Assembly: GCA_017305635.1 (NCBI GenBank)
Contig: JAFKKF010000007.1
Location: forward strand, 124,001-188,000
Origin: Hyphomicrobiales bacterium
GTDB taxonomy: Bacteria > Pseudomonadota > Alphaproteobacteria > Rhizobiales > Kaistiaceae
Reading direction: 5' to 3'
Length of the DNA stretch: 64,000 bases
Position numbers and translations under genes: made by a program
Part shown: one piece after another, positions 1 through 8,507 of the stretch
Layout: the number at the start of each line of letters is the position of its first letter
How positions within the stretch are numbered: position 1 is the first letter of the stretch
The notes under the pieces: generated by a model
Told to the model about the DNA's origin: nothing
The model's database searches: none
What the model saw: only the letters and a program-made list of their open reading frames with translations

Positions 1-426
1 GGCTGGCTCGGCGCGCGCTTCGGCCTGCCGAAGGTCGTGCTGACGGCGGTCGCCCTCTATGCCTTCTTCGCGCTCGTCCTGTTCGGCGTGACGCTCGCCG
101 GGGTGGACAGCCTGCCGGTGCTGATGGCGCTTCTCTTCTGCGCCTTCGCCTGGCTCGGGCTGGTGATCCCGACGACCATGGTGCTGGCGCTCGACGAGCA
201 CGGACCGATCGCCGGCATGGCCTCGGCCCTCGGCGGGACGCTGCAGATGGCGGCCGGCGCGGTTATGATCGTCGTCGTCAGCGCCTTCTTCGACGGCACG
301 GCGCTGCCCATGGTGGCGGCGATCGCGGCCTGTGCGGCAGGCGCCTTCACGCTCGCCTGGCTGACGCTCGGCCGCGGCGGGCGGGCGCCGGTGGCAGTGG
401 TCGCCGACGGCCAGCCGGCCGAATAG
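1..426 (+). CDS. MFS efflux transporter, C-terminal part (Bcr/CflA type)
   Basis: The window opens inside this gene; the reading frame is open from base 1 and ends at a TAG at 424-426, leaving 141 residues. At least three strongly hydrophobic helices are visible, with a Gly/Ala-rich stretch (GMASALGGTLQMAAGA) and a charged tail. This resembles the last helices of Bcr/CflA-family multidrug/metabolite exporters of the major facilitator superfamily, where the GMASAL-type motif opens a late helix. It would work in the inner membrane as a proton-coupled exporter. The N-terminal half lies outside the window, so substrate and exact family are inferred. An intergenic gap of about 90 bp separates it from thyA. 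Confidence 0.65.
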   Translation, partial: GWLGARFGLPKVVLTAVALYAFFALVLFGVTLAGVDSLPVLMALLFCAFAWLGLVIPTTMVLALDEHGPIAGMASALGGTLQMAAGAVMIVVVSAFFDGTALPMVAAIAACAAGAFTLAWLTLGRGGRAPVAVVADGQPAE

Positions 427-517
427 GCCGGGTGAAGATCGGGAACAACGGCGGCCGGCGGTTTGAAAGACCGCCGGCCCCGCTTACATTCCGGCGCTAG
501 ACGAGGAGATTCGACCG

Positions 518-1312
518 ATGCGCCAGTATCTCGACCTCATGCGCCACGCGCTCGAGCACGGCGCGCGCAAGGACGACCGCACCGGCACCGGCACCCTGTC
601 GCTCTTCGGCCACCAGATGCGCTTCAACCTTGCCGAGGGCTTCCCGCTGGTGACGACCAAGAAGGTGCACCTGAAGTCGGTCATCCACGAATTGCTCTGG
701 TTCCTGTCGGGCAATACTAACATCCGCTACCTGCAGGAAAACGGCGTCACCATCTGGAACGAATGGGCCGACAAGGACGGCAATCTCGGCCCGGTCTACG
801 GCGCCGAATGGCGGGCCTGGCCGACGCCGGACGGGCATCACATCGACCAGATCGCCGGCGTGGTCGAGGCGATCCGGCGGAACCCGGATTCGCGGCGGCT
901 GATCGTGACGGCGTGGAACCCGGCCGACGTCGACAAGCAGGCGCTGCCGCCGTGCCACACGCTCTTCCAGTTCTACGTCGTCAACGGGCGGCTCTCCTGC
1001 CAGCTCTACCAGCGCTCGGCCGACATCTTCCTCGGCGTGCCGTTCAACATCGCCTCCTATGCGCTCCTCACCATGATGATCGCGCAGGTGAGCGGGCTGA
1101 AGCCGGGCGAGTTCGTCCACACGCTCGGCGACGCGCACCTCTACCTGAACCACATCGAGCAGGCGCAATTGCAGCTCGCCCGCGAGCCGCGGCCGCTGCC
1201 GCAGATGAAGCTCAATCCGGAGATCGGCTCGCTGTTCGACTTCGTCTATGACGACTTCATGCTGGAAGGCTACGACCCCCATCCGGCGATCAAGGCGCCG
1301 GTGGCGGTATGA
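518..1312 (+). CDS. thyA: Thymidylate synthase
   Basis: 264 residues, the same length as E. coli ThyA. It methylates dUMP to dTMP with methylene-tetrahydrofolate and releases dihydrofolate. The catalytic cysteine is Cys146 in [13 protein letters not shown], followed by [17 protein letters not shown] and the folate-binding GDAHLYLNH motif near residue 205. The ATG at 518 has a purine-rich ribosome site (GAGGAG) about 10 bases upstream. It is followed by a yqhA-like gene and by folA, whose product recycles the dihydrofolate made here, so the grouping makes metabolic sense. The protein looks complete and functional, and the identification is firm. Confidence 0.97.
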   Translation: MRQYLDLMRHALEHGARKDDRTGTGTLSLFGHQMRFNLAEGFPLVTTKKVHLKSVIHELLWFLSGNTNIRYLQENGVTIWNEWADKDGNLGPVYGAEWRAWPTPDGHHIDQIAGVVEAIRRNPDSRRLIVTAWNPADVDKQALPPCHTLFQFYVVNGRLSCQLYQRSADIFLGVPFNIASYALLTMMIAQVSGLKPGEFVHTLGDAHLYLNHIEQAQLQLAREPRPLPQMKLNPEIGSLFDFVYDDFMLEGYDPHPAIKAPVAV

Positions 1313-1337
1313 GCGGGGAAGCCGGGGGACGCATGTC

Positions 1338-1850
1338 ATGAAGCCGGTCGAGCAGTTCATCGAGCGCGCGATCATGGCCTCGCGCTGGCTGCTCGTCGTC
1401 TTCTATGGCGGGCTCGGCGTTGCGCTCGTCGTCTATGCCATCTCGTTCATCTTCAAGTTCATCAAGATCGCGCAAGGCGCCCCGTCGATGGAGGAGGGCG
1501 ACATGATCCTCGCCATGCTCGGGCTCATCGACGCCGCGCTGGTGGCGAGCCTGCTCGTGATGGTTATGATCTCGAGCTACGAGAACTATGTCAGCCGCTT
1601 CGAGAATGCCGGCACGGAGCTGTCATGGCTCGGCAAGCTCGATTCCGGGAGCCTGAAGATCAAGGTTGCCTCCTCGATCGTGGCGATCTCCTCGATCCAC
1701 CTCCTGCAGGTCTTCCTCAACGCCAATACCTACGACAATACCAAGATCATCCTCTTCATGGCCCTTCACCTGACCTTCGTCGTCTCCGCGCTGCTGCTCG
1801 CCGCTGTCGACCGCATCTCGTCGAAGACGAAGGAGCCGAAGCAGCCCTAG
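1338..1850 (+). CDS. YqhA-type (UPF0114) inner-membrane protein
   Basis: 170 residues from the ATG at 1338, chosen because the frame before it overlaps the thyA end and carries no membrane-protein features. Three or four transmembrane helices are visible (about residues 12-35, 55-80, 105-125 and 132-152). The segment SSYENYVSRFE and the following SLKIKVASSIVAISSIHLL stretch are characteristic of the UPF0114/YqhA family. Function is not established for the family. The stop codon directly abuts the GTG of folA, so the two are almost certainly co-transcribed and translationally coupled. Confidence 0.8.
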   Translation: MKPVEQFIERAIMASRWLLVVFYGGLGVALVVYAISFIFKFIKIAQGAPSMEEGDMILAMLGLIDAALVASLLVMVMISSYENYVSRFENAGTELSWLGKLDSGSLKIKVASSIVAISSIHLLQVFLNANTYDNTKIILFMALHLTFVVSALLLAAVDRISSKTKEPKQP

Positions 1851-2366
1851 GTGAAGGACGGGATCGCCATCGCGCTGATCGTGGCCGTCGCCGAGAATGG
1901 CGTGATCGGCGCGGAAGGCGCCATGCCGTGGCGACTGGCGACCGACATGAAGCGATTCCGCGCGCTCACCATGGGCAAGCCCGTGGTCATGGGGCGGAAG
2001 ACCTTTGCCTCGATCGGCAAGCCGCTCGCCGGGCGCGCCAACATCGTGGTGACGCGGCAGAGGGATTTCGCGCCCGCAGGCGTTACGGTGGTCGCGAGCC
2101 TCGCCGAGGCGCTGGCAGCCGGTGTCCGGGCGGCGCGGGAGAGCGGGGCGAGCGAGGTGATGGTCATCGGCGGCGGCGAGATCTACGCGCTCGCCATGCC
2201 CGAGGCCGACCGGCTCTACGTCACCCGCGTCCATGCGCGGCCCGAAGGCGACACGAAGTTCCCCGTCATCGATCCGGCCGCCTGGCAGGCCGCGGCGCAG
2301 GAGGACGTGCCGGCGGGCGAGAAGGACACCGCGTCAACCACGTTCGTTACCTACGAGCGGCGCTAG
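1851..2366 (+). CDS. folA: Dihydrofolate reductase
   Basis: 171 residues starting at a GTG immediately after the stop of the preceding gene. It reduces dihydrofolate to tetrahydrofolate with NADPH. Visible motifs are AENGVIGAEGAMPWRLATDMKRF near the N-terminus, with the catalytic acidic residue in LATDMKRF (about residue 33), GKPVVMGRKTFASIG (NADPH binding) and VIGGGEIYALAMPEADRLYVTRV. Only three bases of alternative start exist nearby, so coupling to the upstream gene is likely. Synteny with thyA supports a thymidylate-folate unit. Confidence 0.96.
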   Translation: MKDGIAIALIVAVAENGVIGAEGAMPWRLATDMKRFRALTMGKPVVMGRKTFASIGKPLAGRANIVVTRQRDFAPAGVTVVASLAEALAAGVRAARESGASEVMVIGGGEIYALAMPEADRLYVTRVHARPEGDTKFPVIDPAAWQAAAQEDVPAGEKDTASTTFVTYERR

Positions 2367-2451
2367 CCGGCGCTTCCCCGGTTGACACAATGCCGCAGCG
2401 TCCCCAACTCTGCCTGCGGCGCGACATCGATGGTGACGCGGGTGGCCTCAT

Positions 2452-2481
2452 TTGCCTTGGCTGACCCAACTCGCCTATAAA
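2452..2481 (+). promoter_or_regulatory. Candidate sigma70-type promoter for hflKC
   Basis: A TTGCCT (2452-2457) and a TATAAA (2476-2481) are separated by 18 bases, about 50 bases before the hflK ATG, in a 167-bp gap after folA. The -10 match is strong for such GC-rich DNA. This is a pattern match only. Confidence 0.4.
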
Positions 2482-2533
2482 CCGCGGCATTCCGGGCTTC
2501 TCCCGGTTTCTTGCGGATTTCAAAGGGAGAGCG

Positions 2534-3676
2534 ATGCCCTGGACCAATCAATCCGGCGGCGGTGGCGGCTGGAAAGGCAGTGGCGGCGGGCCGTGGGGCC
2601 AGCCTCCGCGCAATCAGGGCAGCGGCCCAAATCCTCCTGACCTCGAAGAGTTGCTCCGGCGCAGCCAGGACCGGCTGAAGCGCGTGCTGCCGGGCGGCGG
2701 CGGGCGCGGCGTCAGCCCGCTCGCGATCATCGCGATCCTCGCCATCGGCGCGGCGCTGCTCGCCTACAACTTCTTCACCTTCCGCGTGCAGCCGGACGAG
2801 GTGGGCGTCGTGCTCCGCTTCGGCCAGTTCAGCCGCGAGGCGGTGCCCGGCCTCAATTTCCGCCTGCCGTACCCGATCGAGAGCGTCTACACGCCGAAGG
2901 TGACGCGCGTGAACCGCCTCACGGTCGGCCAGGTGCAGGACGAGACCGGATCGGCGACCGGGCGCGACATTCCCGAGGAAAGCCTGATGCTGACCGGCGA
3001 CGAGAACATCGTCGACATCGACTTCTCGGTGTTCTGGGTGATCAAGGACGCGCCCAGCTACCTCTTCAACATGGAAGACCCGGAGGGCTCGGTTAAGGCC
3101 GTCGCCGAATCGGCCATGCGCGAAGTGGTCGGCGCCTCGCAGATCACGCCGCTCCTCACCCAGGCCCGGCAGAAGACCGAGCAGGCGGTGCAGAAGCTGA
3201 TCCAGGAAACGCTCGACGAGTTCGGCGCCGGCATCCAGATCACGCAGGTACAGCTCCTCAAGGTCGACCCGCCGGACGAGGTCATCGCGGCCTTCCGCGA
3301 CGTGCAGGCGGCGAGTGCCGATGCCGAACGTGCCCAGAACGAGGCGCGCACCTATTCGAACAAGGTGCTGCCGGAAGCGCAGGGCCAGGCGGCCCAGATC
3401 ACGGCCGGGGCCAAGGCCTATGCCGACCGGATCGTGGCGGAAGCGCAGGGCCAGGCCGACCGGTTCAGCAAGGTCTATGACAGCTACAAGCTCTCGCCCG
3501 AGGTGACCCGCAAGCGCATGTACCTCGAGACCATGGAGCAGGTGCTCGGCGACAGCGACAAGGTGATCATCGACCAGAAGGCGGGCGGGCCGGGCGTGGT
3601 CCCGTACCTGCCGCTGCAGTCGCTGACCGGGCGGCCGGCGACGGGCGCTTCCTCGAACAGCGGGAGCGGCCAGTGA
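2534..3676 (+). CDS. hflK: HflK, FtsH-associated SPFH membrane protein
   Basis: 380 residues. A Gly/Pro/Asn-rich cytoplasmic N-terminus (residues 1-65) is followed by one transmembrane helix (about 70-90, LAIIAILAIGAALLAYNFF) and a periplasmic SPFH/band-7 domain, with a predicted coiled-coil rich in Ala, Gln and Glu near 250-310. With HflC it forms the large membrane cage that surrounds and restrains the FtsH protease. The ATG at 2534 is preceded by AAGGGAGAG. The end overlaps the GTG of hflC by 4 bp (GTGA), the usual coupled arrangement. The C-terminal Gly/Ser tail is typical. Confidence 0.95.
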   Translation: MPWTNQSGGGGGWKGSGGGPWGQPPRNQGSGPNPPDLEELLRRSQDRLKRVLPGGGGRGVSPLAIIAILAIGAALLAYNFFTFRVQPDEVGVVLRFGQFSREAVPGLNFRLPYPIESVYTPKVTRVNRLTVGQVQDETGSATGRDIPEESLMLTGDENIVDIDFSVFWVIKDAPSYLFNMEDPEGSVKAVAESAMREVVGASQITPLLTQARQKTEQAVQKLIQETLDEFGAGIQITQVQLLKVDPPDEVIAAFRDVQAASADAERAQNEARTYSNKVLPEAQGQAAQITAGAKAYADRIVAEAQGQADRFSKVYDSYKLSPEVTRKRMYLETMEQVLGDSDKVIIDQKAGGPGVVPYLPLQSLTGRPATGASSNSGSGQ

Positions 3677-4656
3677 AACGCGGCATCTTCGGAGGCCTCG
3701 GCCTCGCCATCCTCGGCGTGATCGCCGTGCTCGGCTACCTGTCGATCTTCATCGTCGATCCGACGGAGCAGGTGCTGGTGCTCCGCTTCGGCCAGGTGAT
3801 CCGGCCGATCAGCCAGCCCGGGCTCTATTACAAGCTGCCGCTGATCGACAACGTCGTGTCGATCGACAAGCGCATCCTCGACCTCGATTCCCAGCCGCTC
3901 GAAGTGATCGTGCGGGCGGAAGCGGGCGCCGAGGGCTCGGCGCAGCAGGTCGGGCAGCGGCTCGTGGTCGACGCCTTCGGGCGCTACAAGATCACCAACC
4001 CGCTGCTCTTCTACCAGGCCGCCGGCAGCATCCCGGTCGCCGACCAGCGGCTGCAGGTCATCCTCAACTCGGCCGTGCGCCGGGTGCTCGGCGATGCGAC
4101 GCTGTTCGAGCTGGTGCGCGACGAGCGCGCCGACCTGATGTCGAAGATCACGGCACAGGTCGATGCCGAGGCGCAGGCCTTCGGCGTCAAGGTGCTCGAC
4201 GTGAAGATCCGCAGCGCCGATCTCCCGGCCGCCAACAGCCAGGCGATCTACCAGCGCATGCAGACCGAGCGCGAGCAGCAGGCGACCGACATCCGCTCCA
4301 ACGGCGAGCGGCTCTCCCGGGAAATCCGGGCGCGGGCGGATGCCGGCGTGACGGTGACCATCGCCAATGCCAATGGCGAGGCGGCGCGGCTTCGCGGCAC
4401 GGGCGAGGCGAAGCAGAACGAGATCCTCGCGGCGGCCTATGCCAAGGATCCCGACTTCTTCGCCTTCTACCGGTCGCTGCAGGCCTACCAGGCCGGCCTG
4501 AAGGCCGGGTCGACGCGGATCGTGCTCTCGCCCGACTCGGATTTCTTCAAGTACTTCAACAGCCCGGACGGGGCGCCGACGCGCGTCGCGCCGCCGGCCA
4601 ATGCGCCGCCGGCCCCGGCCGCCGCGGCTCCCGCACCCGGTGCGGCCTCACCCTGA
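3673..4656 (+). CDS. hflC: HflC, partner of HflK
   Basis: 327 residues from a GTG overlapping the hflK stop. An N-terminal transmembrane anchor (about residues 5-25) is followed by an SPFH domain containing LRFGQVIRPISQPGLYYKLP and LVVDAFGRYKITNPLLFYQ, both characteristic of HflC. The last 30 residues are an Ala/Pro-rich low-complexity tail. It forms the hetero-oligomeric HflKC complex on the periplasmic side of the inner membrane. Co-transcription with the downstream Do-type protease puts two layers of envelope protein quality control in one operon. Confidence 0.95.
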   Translation: MKRGIFGGLGLAILGVIAVLGYLSIFIVDPTEQVLVLRFGQVIRPISQPGLYYKLPLIDNVVSIDKRILDLDSQPLEVIVRAEAGAEGSAQQVGQRLVVDAFGRYKITNPLLFYQAAGSIPVADQRLQVILNSAVRRVLGDATLFELVRDERADLMSKITAQVDAEAQAFGVKVLDVKIRSADLPAANSQAIYQRMQTEREQQATDIRSNGERLSREIRARADAGVTVTIANANGEAARLRGTGEAKQNEILAAAYAKDPDFFAFYRSLQAYQAGLKAGSTRIVLSPDSDFFKYFNSPDGAPTRVAPPANAPPAPAAAAPAPGAASP

Positions 4657-4771
4657 GGCCGCACGCGGCGGAATCGCTTTTCCGCCCTATTTGCAGCATC
4701 ATTGTCGGGAGGATTCACTCCCGGCGGCCGCTGCTTTCGGCCGCCTGATGTTCTTCTCAGGAGGTTGGCCG

Positions 4772-6238
4772 ATGGCCGGATTTGGGGTTGCACGCGCGTT
4801 GCGTGGCCGCGGGGTGGCGCTGGCGCTCGGGCTGGCGCTCGGATGGACCGCACCGGCCTTCGCCAAGGGGCCCGATTCGGTCGCCGACCTCGCGTCGGGC
4901 CTGCTCGATGCGGTGGTCAACATCTCGACCTCGCAGACGGTGAGCGGGTCGAAGGGCGTGCCGGCGCCGAAGCTGCCGGAAGGCTCGCCCTTCCAGGACT
5001 TCTTCGACGATTTCTTCAACGACAAGGGCGGTGACGCGCAGCCGCGCCGCGTGCAGTCGCTCGGCTCCGGCTTCGTCATCGATGCGTCGGGCATCCTCGT
5101 CACCAACAACCACGTGATCGAGGGCGCCGACGAGATCGTCGCCAGTTTCAACGACGGCACCAAGCTGACCGCCAAGGTCCTCGGGCGCGACGAGAAGACC
5201 GACCTCGCCGTCCTGCAGGTGACGCCGACCAGGCCGCTGACGGCGGTCGGCTTCGGCGATTCCGACAAGCTGCGCGTGGGCGATTGGGTGATGGCGATCG
5301 GCAACCCGTTCGGGCTCGGCGGATCGGTGACGCTCGGCATCGTCTCGGCGCGCAACCGCGACATCAATTCCGGGCCCTATGACAACTTCATCCAGACCGA
5401 TGCCGCCATCAATCGCGGCAATTCCGGCGGCCCGCTCTTCAACATGGACGGGCAGGTCATCGGCATCAACACGGCTATCATCTCGCCCTCCGGCGGCTCG
5501 ATCGGCATTGGCTTCGCGATCCCGTCGAAGACCGTCGCCAACGTCATCGGCCAGCTCCGCCAGTACGGCGAGACGCGGCGCGGCTGGCTCGGCGTGCGCA
5601 TCCAGGAGGTCACCGACGACATTGCCGAGGGGCTGAACATGAAGTCCTCGGCCGGTGCGCTGGTTGCCGGCGTCACCGACAAGGGGCCGGCGGACGCGGC
5701 CGGCATCCAGGCGGGCGACGTGATCATCGAGTTCGACGGTCAGAAGGTCGAGGCGATGCACGAGCTGCCGCGCCTCGTCGCCGACGAGCCGATCGGCAAG
5801 GAAGTGCCGGTGAAGGTGCTGCGGAAGGGCGAGGAGAAGACCATCACGGTCAAGCTCGGCAAGCTCGAGGACGAAGTCAAGACCGCCTCCGCCGACGGCT
5901 CGGACGGCGGCACGCCGGCGGAGCCGCCGGCCAAGGTGATGGCGGGACCGCTCGGCCTCACGCTCTCCGATCTCTCGCCCGACGCGCGCAAGAAGTTCGG
6001 CATCAAGGACAGCGTCGCCGGCGTGGTGGTGACCGGCATCGAGCCGGGCAGTGCCGCGGCCGAGAAGCGCCTGCAGCCGGGCGACGTCATCGTCGAGGTG
6101 GCGCAGCAGGCGGTCAAGACGCCGGACGACGTTCAGAAACGGGTCGAGGAGTTGAAGAAGGACGGCCGCAAGTCGGCGCTGTTCCTCCTCGCCAACAAGG
6201 ACGGCGACCTGCGGTTCGTCGCGGTGAAGATCGACTAG
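4772..6238 (+). CDS. Periplasmic Do-family (DegP/HtrA) serine protease
   Basis: 488 residues from the ATG at 4772, which has an AGGAGG at 4759-4764; the frame is open further upstream but that part lies in hflC and its spacer. A signal peptide (about 1-31, ending TAPAFA) targets it to the periplasm. The trypsin-like domain shows the full triad: His114 in TNNHVIEG, Asp144 in KTDLAVLQV and Ser218 in GNSGGPLF. Two PDZ domains follow (about 265-360 and 390-480). It degrades or refolds damaged envelope proteins. Family members are called DegP, DegQ, MucD or DO; I cannot separate them from sequence alone, so no symbol is given. Confidence 0.94.
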   Translation: MAGFGVARALRGRGVALALGLALGWTAPAFAKGPDSVADLASGLLDAVVNISTSQTVSGSKGVPAPKLPEGSPFQDFFDDFFNDKGGDAQPRRVQSLGSGFVIDASGILVTNNHVIEGADEIVASFNDGTKLTAKVLGRDEKTDLAVLQVTPTRPLTAVGFGDSDKLRVGDWVMAIGNPFGLGGSVTLGIVSARNRDINSGPYDNFIQTDAAINRGNSGGPLFNMDGQVIGINTAIISPSGGSIGIGFAIPSKTVANVIGQLRQYGETRRGWLGVRIQEVTDDIAEGLNMKSSAGALVAGVTDKGPADAAGIQAGDVIIEFDGQKVEAMHELPRLVADEPIGKEVPVKVLRKGEEKTITVKLGKLEDEVKTASADGSDGGTPAEPPAKVMAGPLGLTLSDLSPDARKKFGIKDSVAGVVVTGIEPGSAAAEKRLQPGDVIVEVAQQAVKTPDDVQKRVEELKKDGRKSALFLLANKDGDLRFVAVKID

Positions 6239-6239
6239 G

Positions 6240-6256
6240 GGGGCGCTTCGCGCCCC
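6240..6256. terminator. Hairpin between convergent genes
   Basis: GGGCGC-TTC-GCGCCC forms a compact GC-rich hairpin directly after the protease stop codon and before the stop of serB on the other strand. There is no T-run, so it would be an imperfect intrinsic terminator usable from both sides. Confidence 0.45.
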
Positions 6257-6282
6257 TCGGTCGCCTTCGTTGAGGGCGGCGG

Positions 6283-7167
6283 TCAGCCGGTTGCGAACTC
6301 GTCCCGCCGGTAGCCCTGGGCGAAGAGGAGCGCGGTGAGGTCGCCGTGGTCGACGCGCATGTCGGCGGCGGCAGCGAGCGCCGGCTTGGCGTGATAGGCG
6401 ACGCCGAGGCCGGCGCGCTGGACCATCAGCAGATCGTTGGCGCCGTCGCCGGTGGCGAGGGCTTCCTCCGCGACGAGACCGAAGCGGGCAAGCGCATCCT
6501 CCAGCGCGGCGAGCTTCGCCTCGCGGCCGAGGATCGGCTCGGCGACCCGGCCGGTCAGCCTGCCCGCGGCGATTTCGAGCCTGTTGCCGTGGCTTTCGTC
6601 GAAGCCGATCATCCCGGCAATTCGGTCGGTGAACGCGGTGAATCCGCCGGAGACGAGGATGGTGCGGGCGCCGTTCGCCCGCATGGTGCCGACCAGCTCG
6701 CGGCCGCCGGGCGTCAGCGTGATGCGCTCGACGATCACGCGGCCGATCGTCTCCTCGGGCAGGCCGGCGAGGAGGCCTACGCGCTCGCGGAGCGCCGAGG
6801 GGAAGTCGAGCTCGCCGCGCATGGCGCGCTCGGTGATGTCGGCGACCTTCGCCTTGAGGCCGGCGAAATCGGCAAGCTCGTCGATGCATTCCTGCCCGAT
6901 CATGGTCGAATCCATGTCGGCGATGAACAGGCGCTTGCGACGGCCGGCGGCCGGCTGCACGGCGATGTCGGCGGGAGCGCCGGCGGCGAGCGCAGTCGCG
7001 CGCAGGCGAAGATCGCCTAGGTCACCGGGGACGTAAAGGTCGAAAGCCTCGCCCGGCGAGAGCCAGGCAACCGCGGTCGGCGCGAACTCGTCGGCGAAGC
7101 GCTCCGCGAGCGCGGGAAGCGCCGGCTCGCCCGGGCGTGCTATCAAAGTCAGAACGCAATCGGGCAT
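6283..7167 (-). CDS. serB: Phosphoserine phosphatase
   Basis: 294 residues, a HAD-superfamily hydrolase that converts phosphoserine to serine. The nucleophile motif [20 protein letters not shown] begins near residue 89; motif II is [15 protein letters not shown] and motif III is [27 protein letters not shown]. About 85 residues precede the catalytic domain, as in other proteobacterial SerB proteins. It is transcribed divergently from miaA, with only about 11 bp between the two ATG codons, so their promoters must lie inside each other's coding region or overlap. Confidence 0.95.
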   Translation of the reverse strand: MPDCVLTLIARPGEPALPALAERFADEFAPTAVAWLSPGEAFDLYVPGDLGDLRLRATALAAGAPADIAVQPAAGRRKRLFIADMDSTMIGQECIDELADFAGLKAKVADITERAMRGELDFPSALRERVGLLAGLPEETIGRVIVERITLTPGGRELVGTMRANGARTILVSGGFTAFTDRIAGMIGFDESHGNRLEIAAGRLTGRVAEPILGREAKLAALEDALARFGLVAEEALATGDGANDLLMVQRAGLGVAYHAKPALAAAADMRVDHGDLTALLFAQGYRRDEFATG

Positions 7168-7178
7168 GTCGGGACCTG

Positions 7179-8075
7179 ATGGGAAGCAAGGGAAGACGCC
7201 GCGTGGCGGCCGTCCTGATAGCCGGGCCGACGGCGAGCGGCAAGTCGCGGCTGGCGCTAGACATGGCGGCTCGGCTCGACGGCGTCGTGATCAACGCCGA
7301 TTCGATGCAGGTCTATCGCGAGCTGCGGCTGCTTACGGCGCGGCCGTCGCCGGAGGATGAGGCGGCGGCGCCGCACCGACTTTACGGCCACGTCCCGGCG
7401 CGTGAGCGCTATTCGGTCGGTCGCTGGATCGCGGACGTCGCGGCGATTCTCGACGCGGTGCGGCGCGAGGGAGGGGTGCCGATCATCATCGGCGGCACGG
7501 GCCTCTACTTCAAGGCGCTGACCGAGGGGCTGAGCACGATCCCGCCGGTGCCGGCGGAGGTGCGCGCGCGTGTCGCCGGCGAGGCCGAGGGCGTGGAGAG
7601 CGCGGCATTGCACGCCCGGCTGGCGGAGCACGACGCGGAGGATGCGGCGGCGATCCGGCCGTCGGACCGGTCGCGCATATTGCGGGCGCTGGAGGTGTTC
7701 GCGGCGACGGGTCGTTCGCTCGCCGACTGGAATCGGGCCGAGGCGCGGCCGCTCCTCGATCCCACCTCCGTCGAGCGGCACGTCCTCGATATCGATCGCG
7801 CGCTCCTTCATCAGCGCATCGGCCAGCGGGTCGAGGCGATGGTCGCGGCGGGCGCTCTCGCGGAGACCGAAGCGCTCGCGGCGCTCGCCCTCGACCCGGC
7901 CGCCTCGCCGATCAAGGCGATCGGCGTGCGCGAGCTGCTCGCCCATCTTGCCGGCGACCTCTCCCTCGACGAGGCGATGGCGGCGATGAAGACCGAGACC
8001 CGGCGCTATGCCCGCCGGCAGCTCACCTGGTTCCGCAACCAGATGGCGGACTGGCCGAGAATGCGGGTGGGGTAG
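7179..8075 (+). CDS. miaA: tRNA dimethylallyltransferase
   Basis: 298 residues from the ATG at 7179; a GTG at 7137 would add 14 residues but would overlap serB on the other strand. It transfers a dimethylallyl group to A37 of tRNAs reading UNN codons. Seen are the P-loop GPTASGKS near the N-terminus, the substrate motif [27 protein letters not shown] and [10 protein letters not shown]. The C-terminus ends with [15 protein letters not shown]. An arrangement of serB and miaA next to ilvB is common in Hyphomicrobiales. Confidence 0.95.
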   Translation: MGSKGRRRVAAVLIAGPTASGKSRLALDMAARLDGVVINADSMQVYRELRLLTARPSPEDEAAAPHRLYGHVPARERYSVGRWIADVAAILDAVRREGGVPIIIGGTGLYFKALTEGLSTIPPVPAEVRARVAGEAEGVESAALHARLAEHDAEDAAAIRPSDRSRILRALEVFAATGRSLADWNRAEARPLLDPTSVERHVLDIDRALLHQRIGQRVEAMVAAGALAETEALAALALDPAASPIKAIGVRELLAHLAGDLSLDEAMAAMKTETRRYARRQLTWFRNQMADWPRMRVG

Positions 8076-8090
8076 GTGGCCATTCCTCCC

Positions 8091-8250
8091 CGTCATCCCG
8101 GACAAGCCGCGGAGCGGCGCCGATCCGCGATCCATGCCATGACGGTTCAGGAGAACTGCGGTTGCTGGAGCGGTCGGCGGGTGAAGTCGCCGCTCCCCGG
8201 TCTCGGCGGCGTCATGGCATGGATCGCCGGGTCGAGCCCGGCGATGACGG
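8091..8250. repeat. Pair of REP-like palindromic elements in inverted orientation
   Basis: Two elements, 8091-8144 and 8210-8250, each begin CGTCAT and end ATGACG. Their inner flanks are exact inverted copies: GATCCATGCCATGAC at 8129-8143 against GTCATGGCATGGATC at 8211-8225. The interior of each arm is itself GC-rich and self-complementary. They fill most of the 277 bp between the miaA stop and the ilv leader peptide. An open frame across the region has no protein-like features. They look like a BIME-type repeat pair that could also stop readthrough from miaA. Confidence 0.6.
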
Positions 8251-8352
8251 AGAGGATGGCGTCGGAAAGACAAGCGGAGCGAACTCCAAACAAAACCGAT
8301 TGACCGCCTCCGGGCGCAGTATTACGTTGCGCGTCCTAAGGAACTCGCGAAC

Positions 8353-8406
8353 ATGACCCGCACCACCATTCTCGTAGTATCGGAGCGCACCGCCACGATG
8401 GCTTGA
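8353..8406 (+). CDS. ilv attenuator leader peptide
   Basis: A 17-codon frame, MTRTTILVVSERTATMA, lies 100 bp before ilvB and carries adjacent Ile-Leu-Val-Val codons. It is followed by competing RNA structures and a terminator. The run of the three branched-chain amino acids is the signature of ribosome-mediated attenuation of acetolactate synthase operons. GCGCACCGCC (8385-8394) can pair with GGTGGTGCGC (8422-8431, one G-T), while CGCACCACC inside the leader (8359-8367) can pair with the same 8422-8430 segment, giving mutually exclusive folds. Regulation by charged-tRNA supply is inferred from this arrangement. Confidence 0.8.
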   Translation: MTRTTILVVSERTATMA

Positions 8407-8436
8407 AGGCCGTCGACGATCGGTGGTGCGCGGAAC

Positions 8437-8460
8437 AGGGCCCTCGGAGGCCCTTTTTTA
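8437..8460 (+). terminator. Attenuator terminator of the ilvBH operon
   Basis: AGGGCC (8437-8442), a CTCGGA loop and GGCCCT (8449-8454) are followed by a run of Ts to 8459. It lies 30 bp after the leader-peptide stop and 48 bp before ilvB, where a Rho-independent attenuator should be. Confidence 0.8.
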
Positions 8461-8507
8461 TTGGCCTGAACGGACCGGCAAAGCCGGAGAACGCGTGAGG
8501 AAATGAG

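Noticed and set aside
4601-4771. Upstream start of the Do protease inside hflC
   Set aside because: The signal peptide and the AGGAGG site define the start at 4772.
8076-8303. Short protein frame between miaA and ilvB
   Set aside because: The frame runs through the inverted REP-like elements and has no ribosome site or protein-like features.
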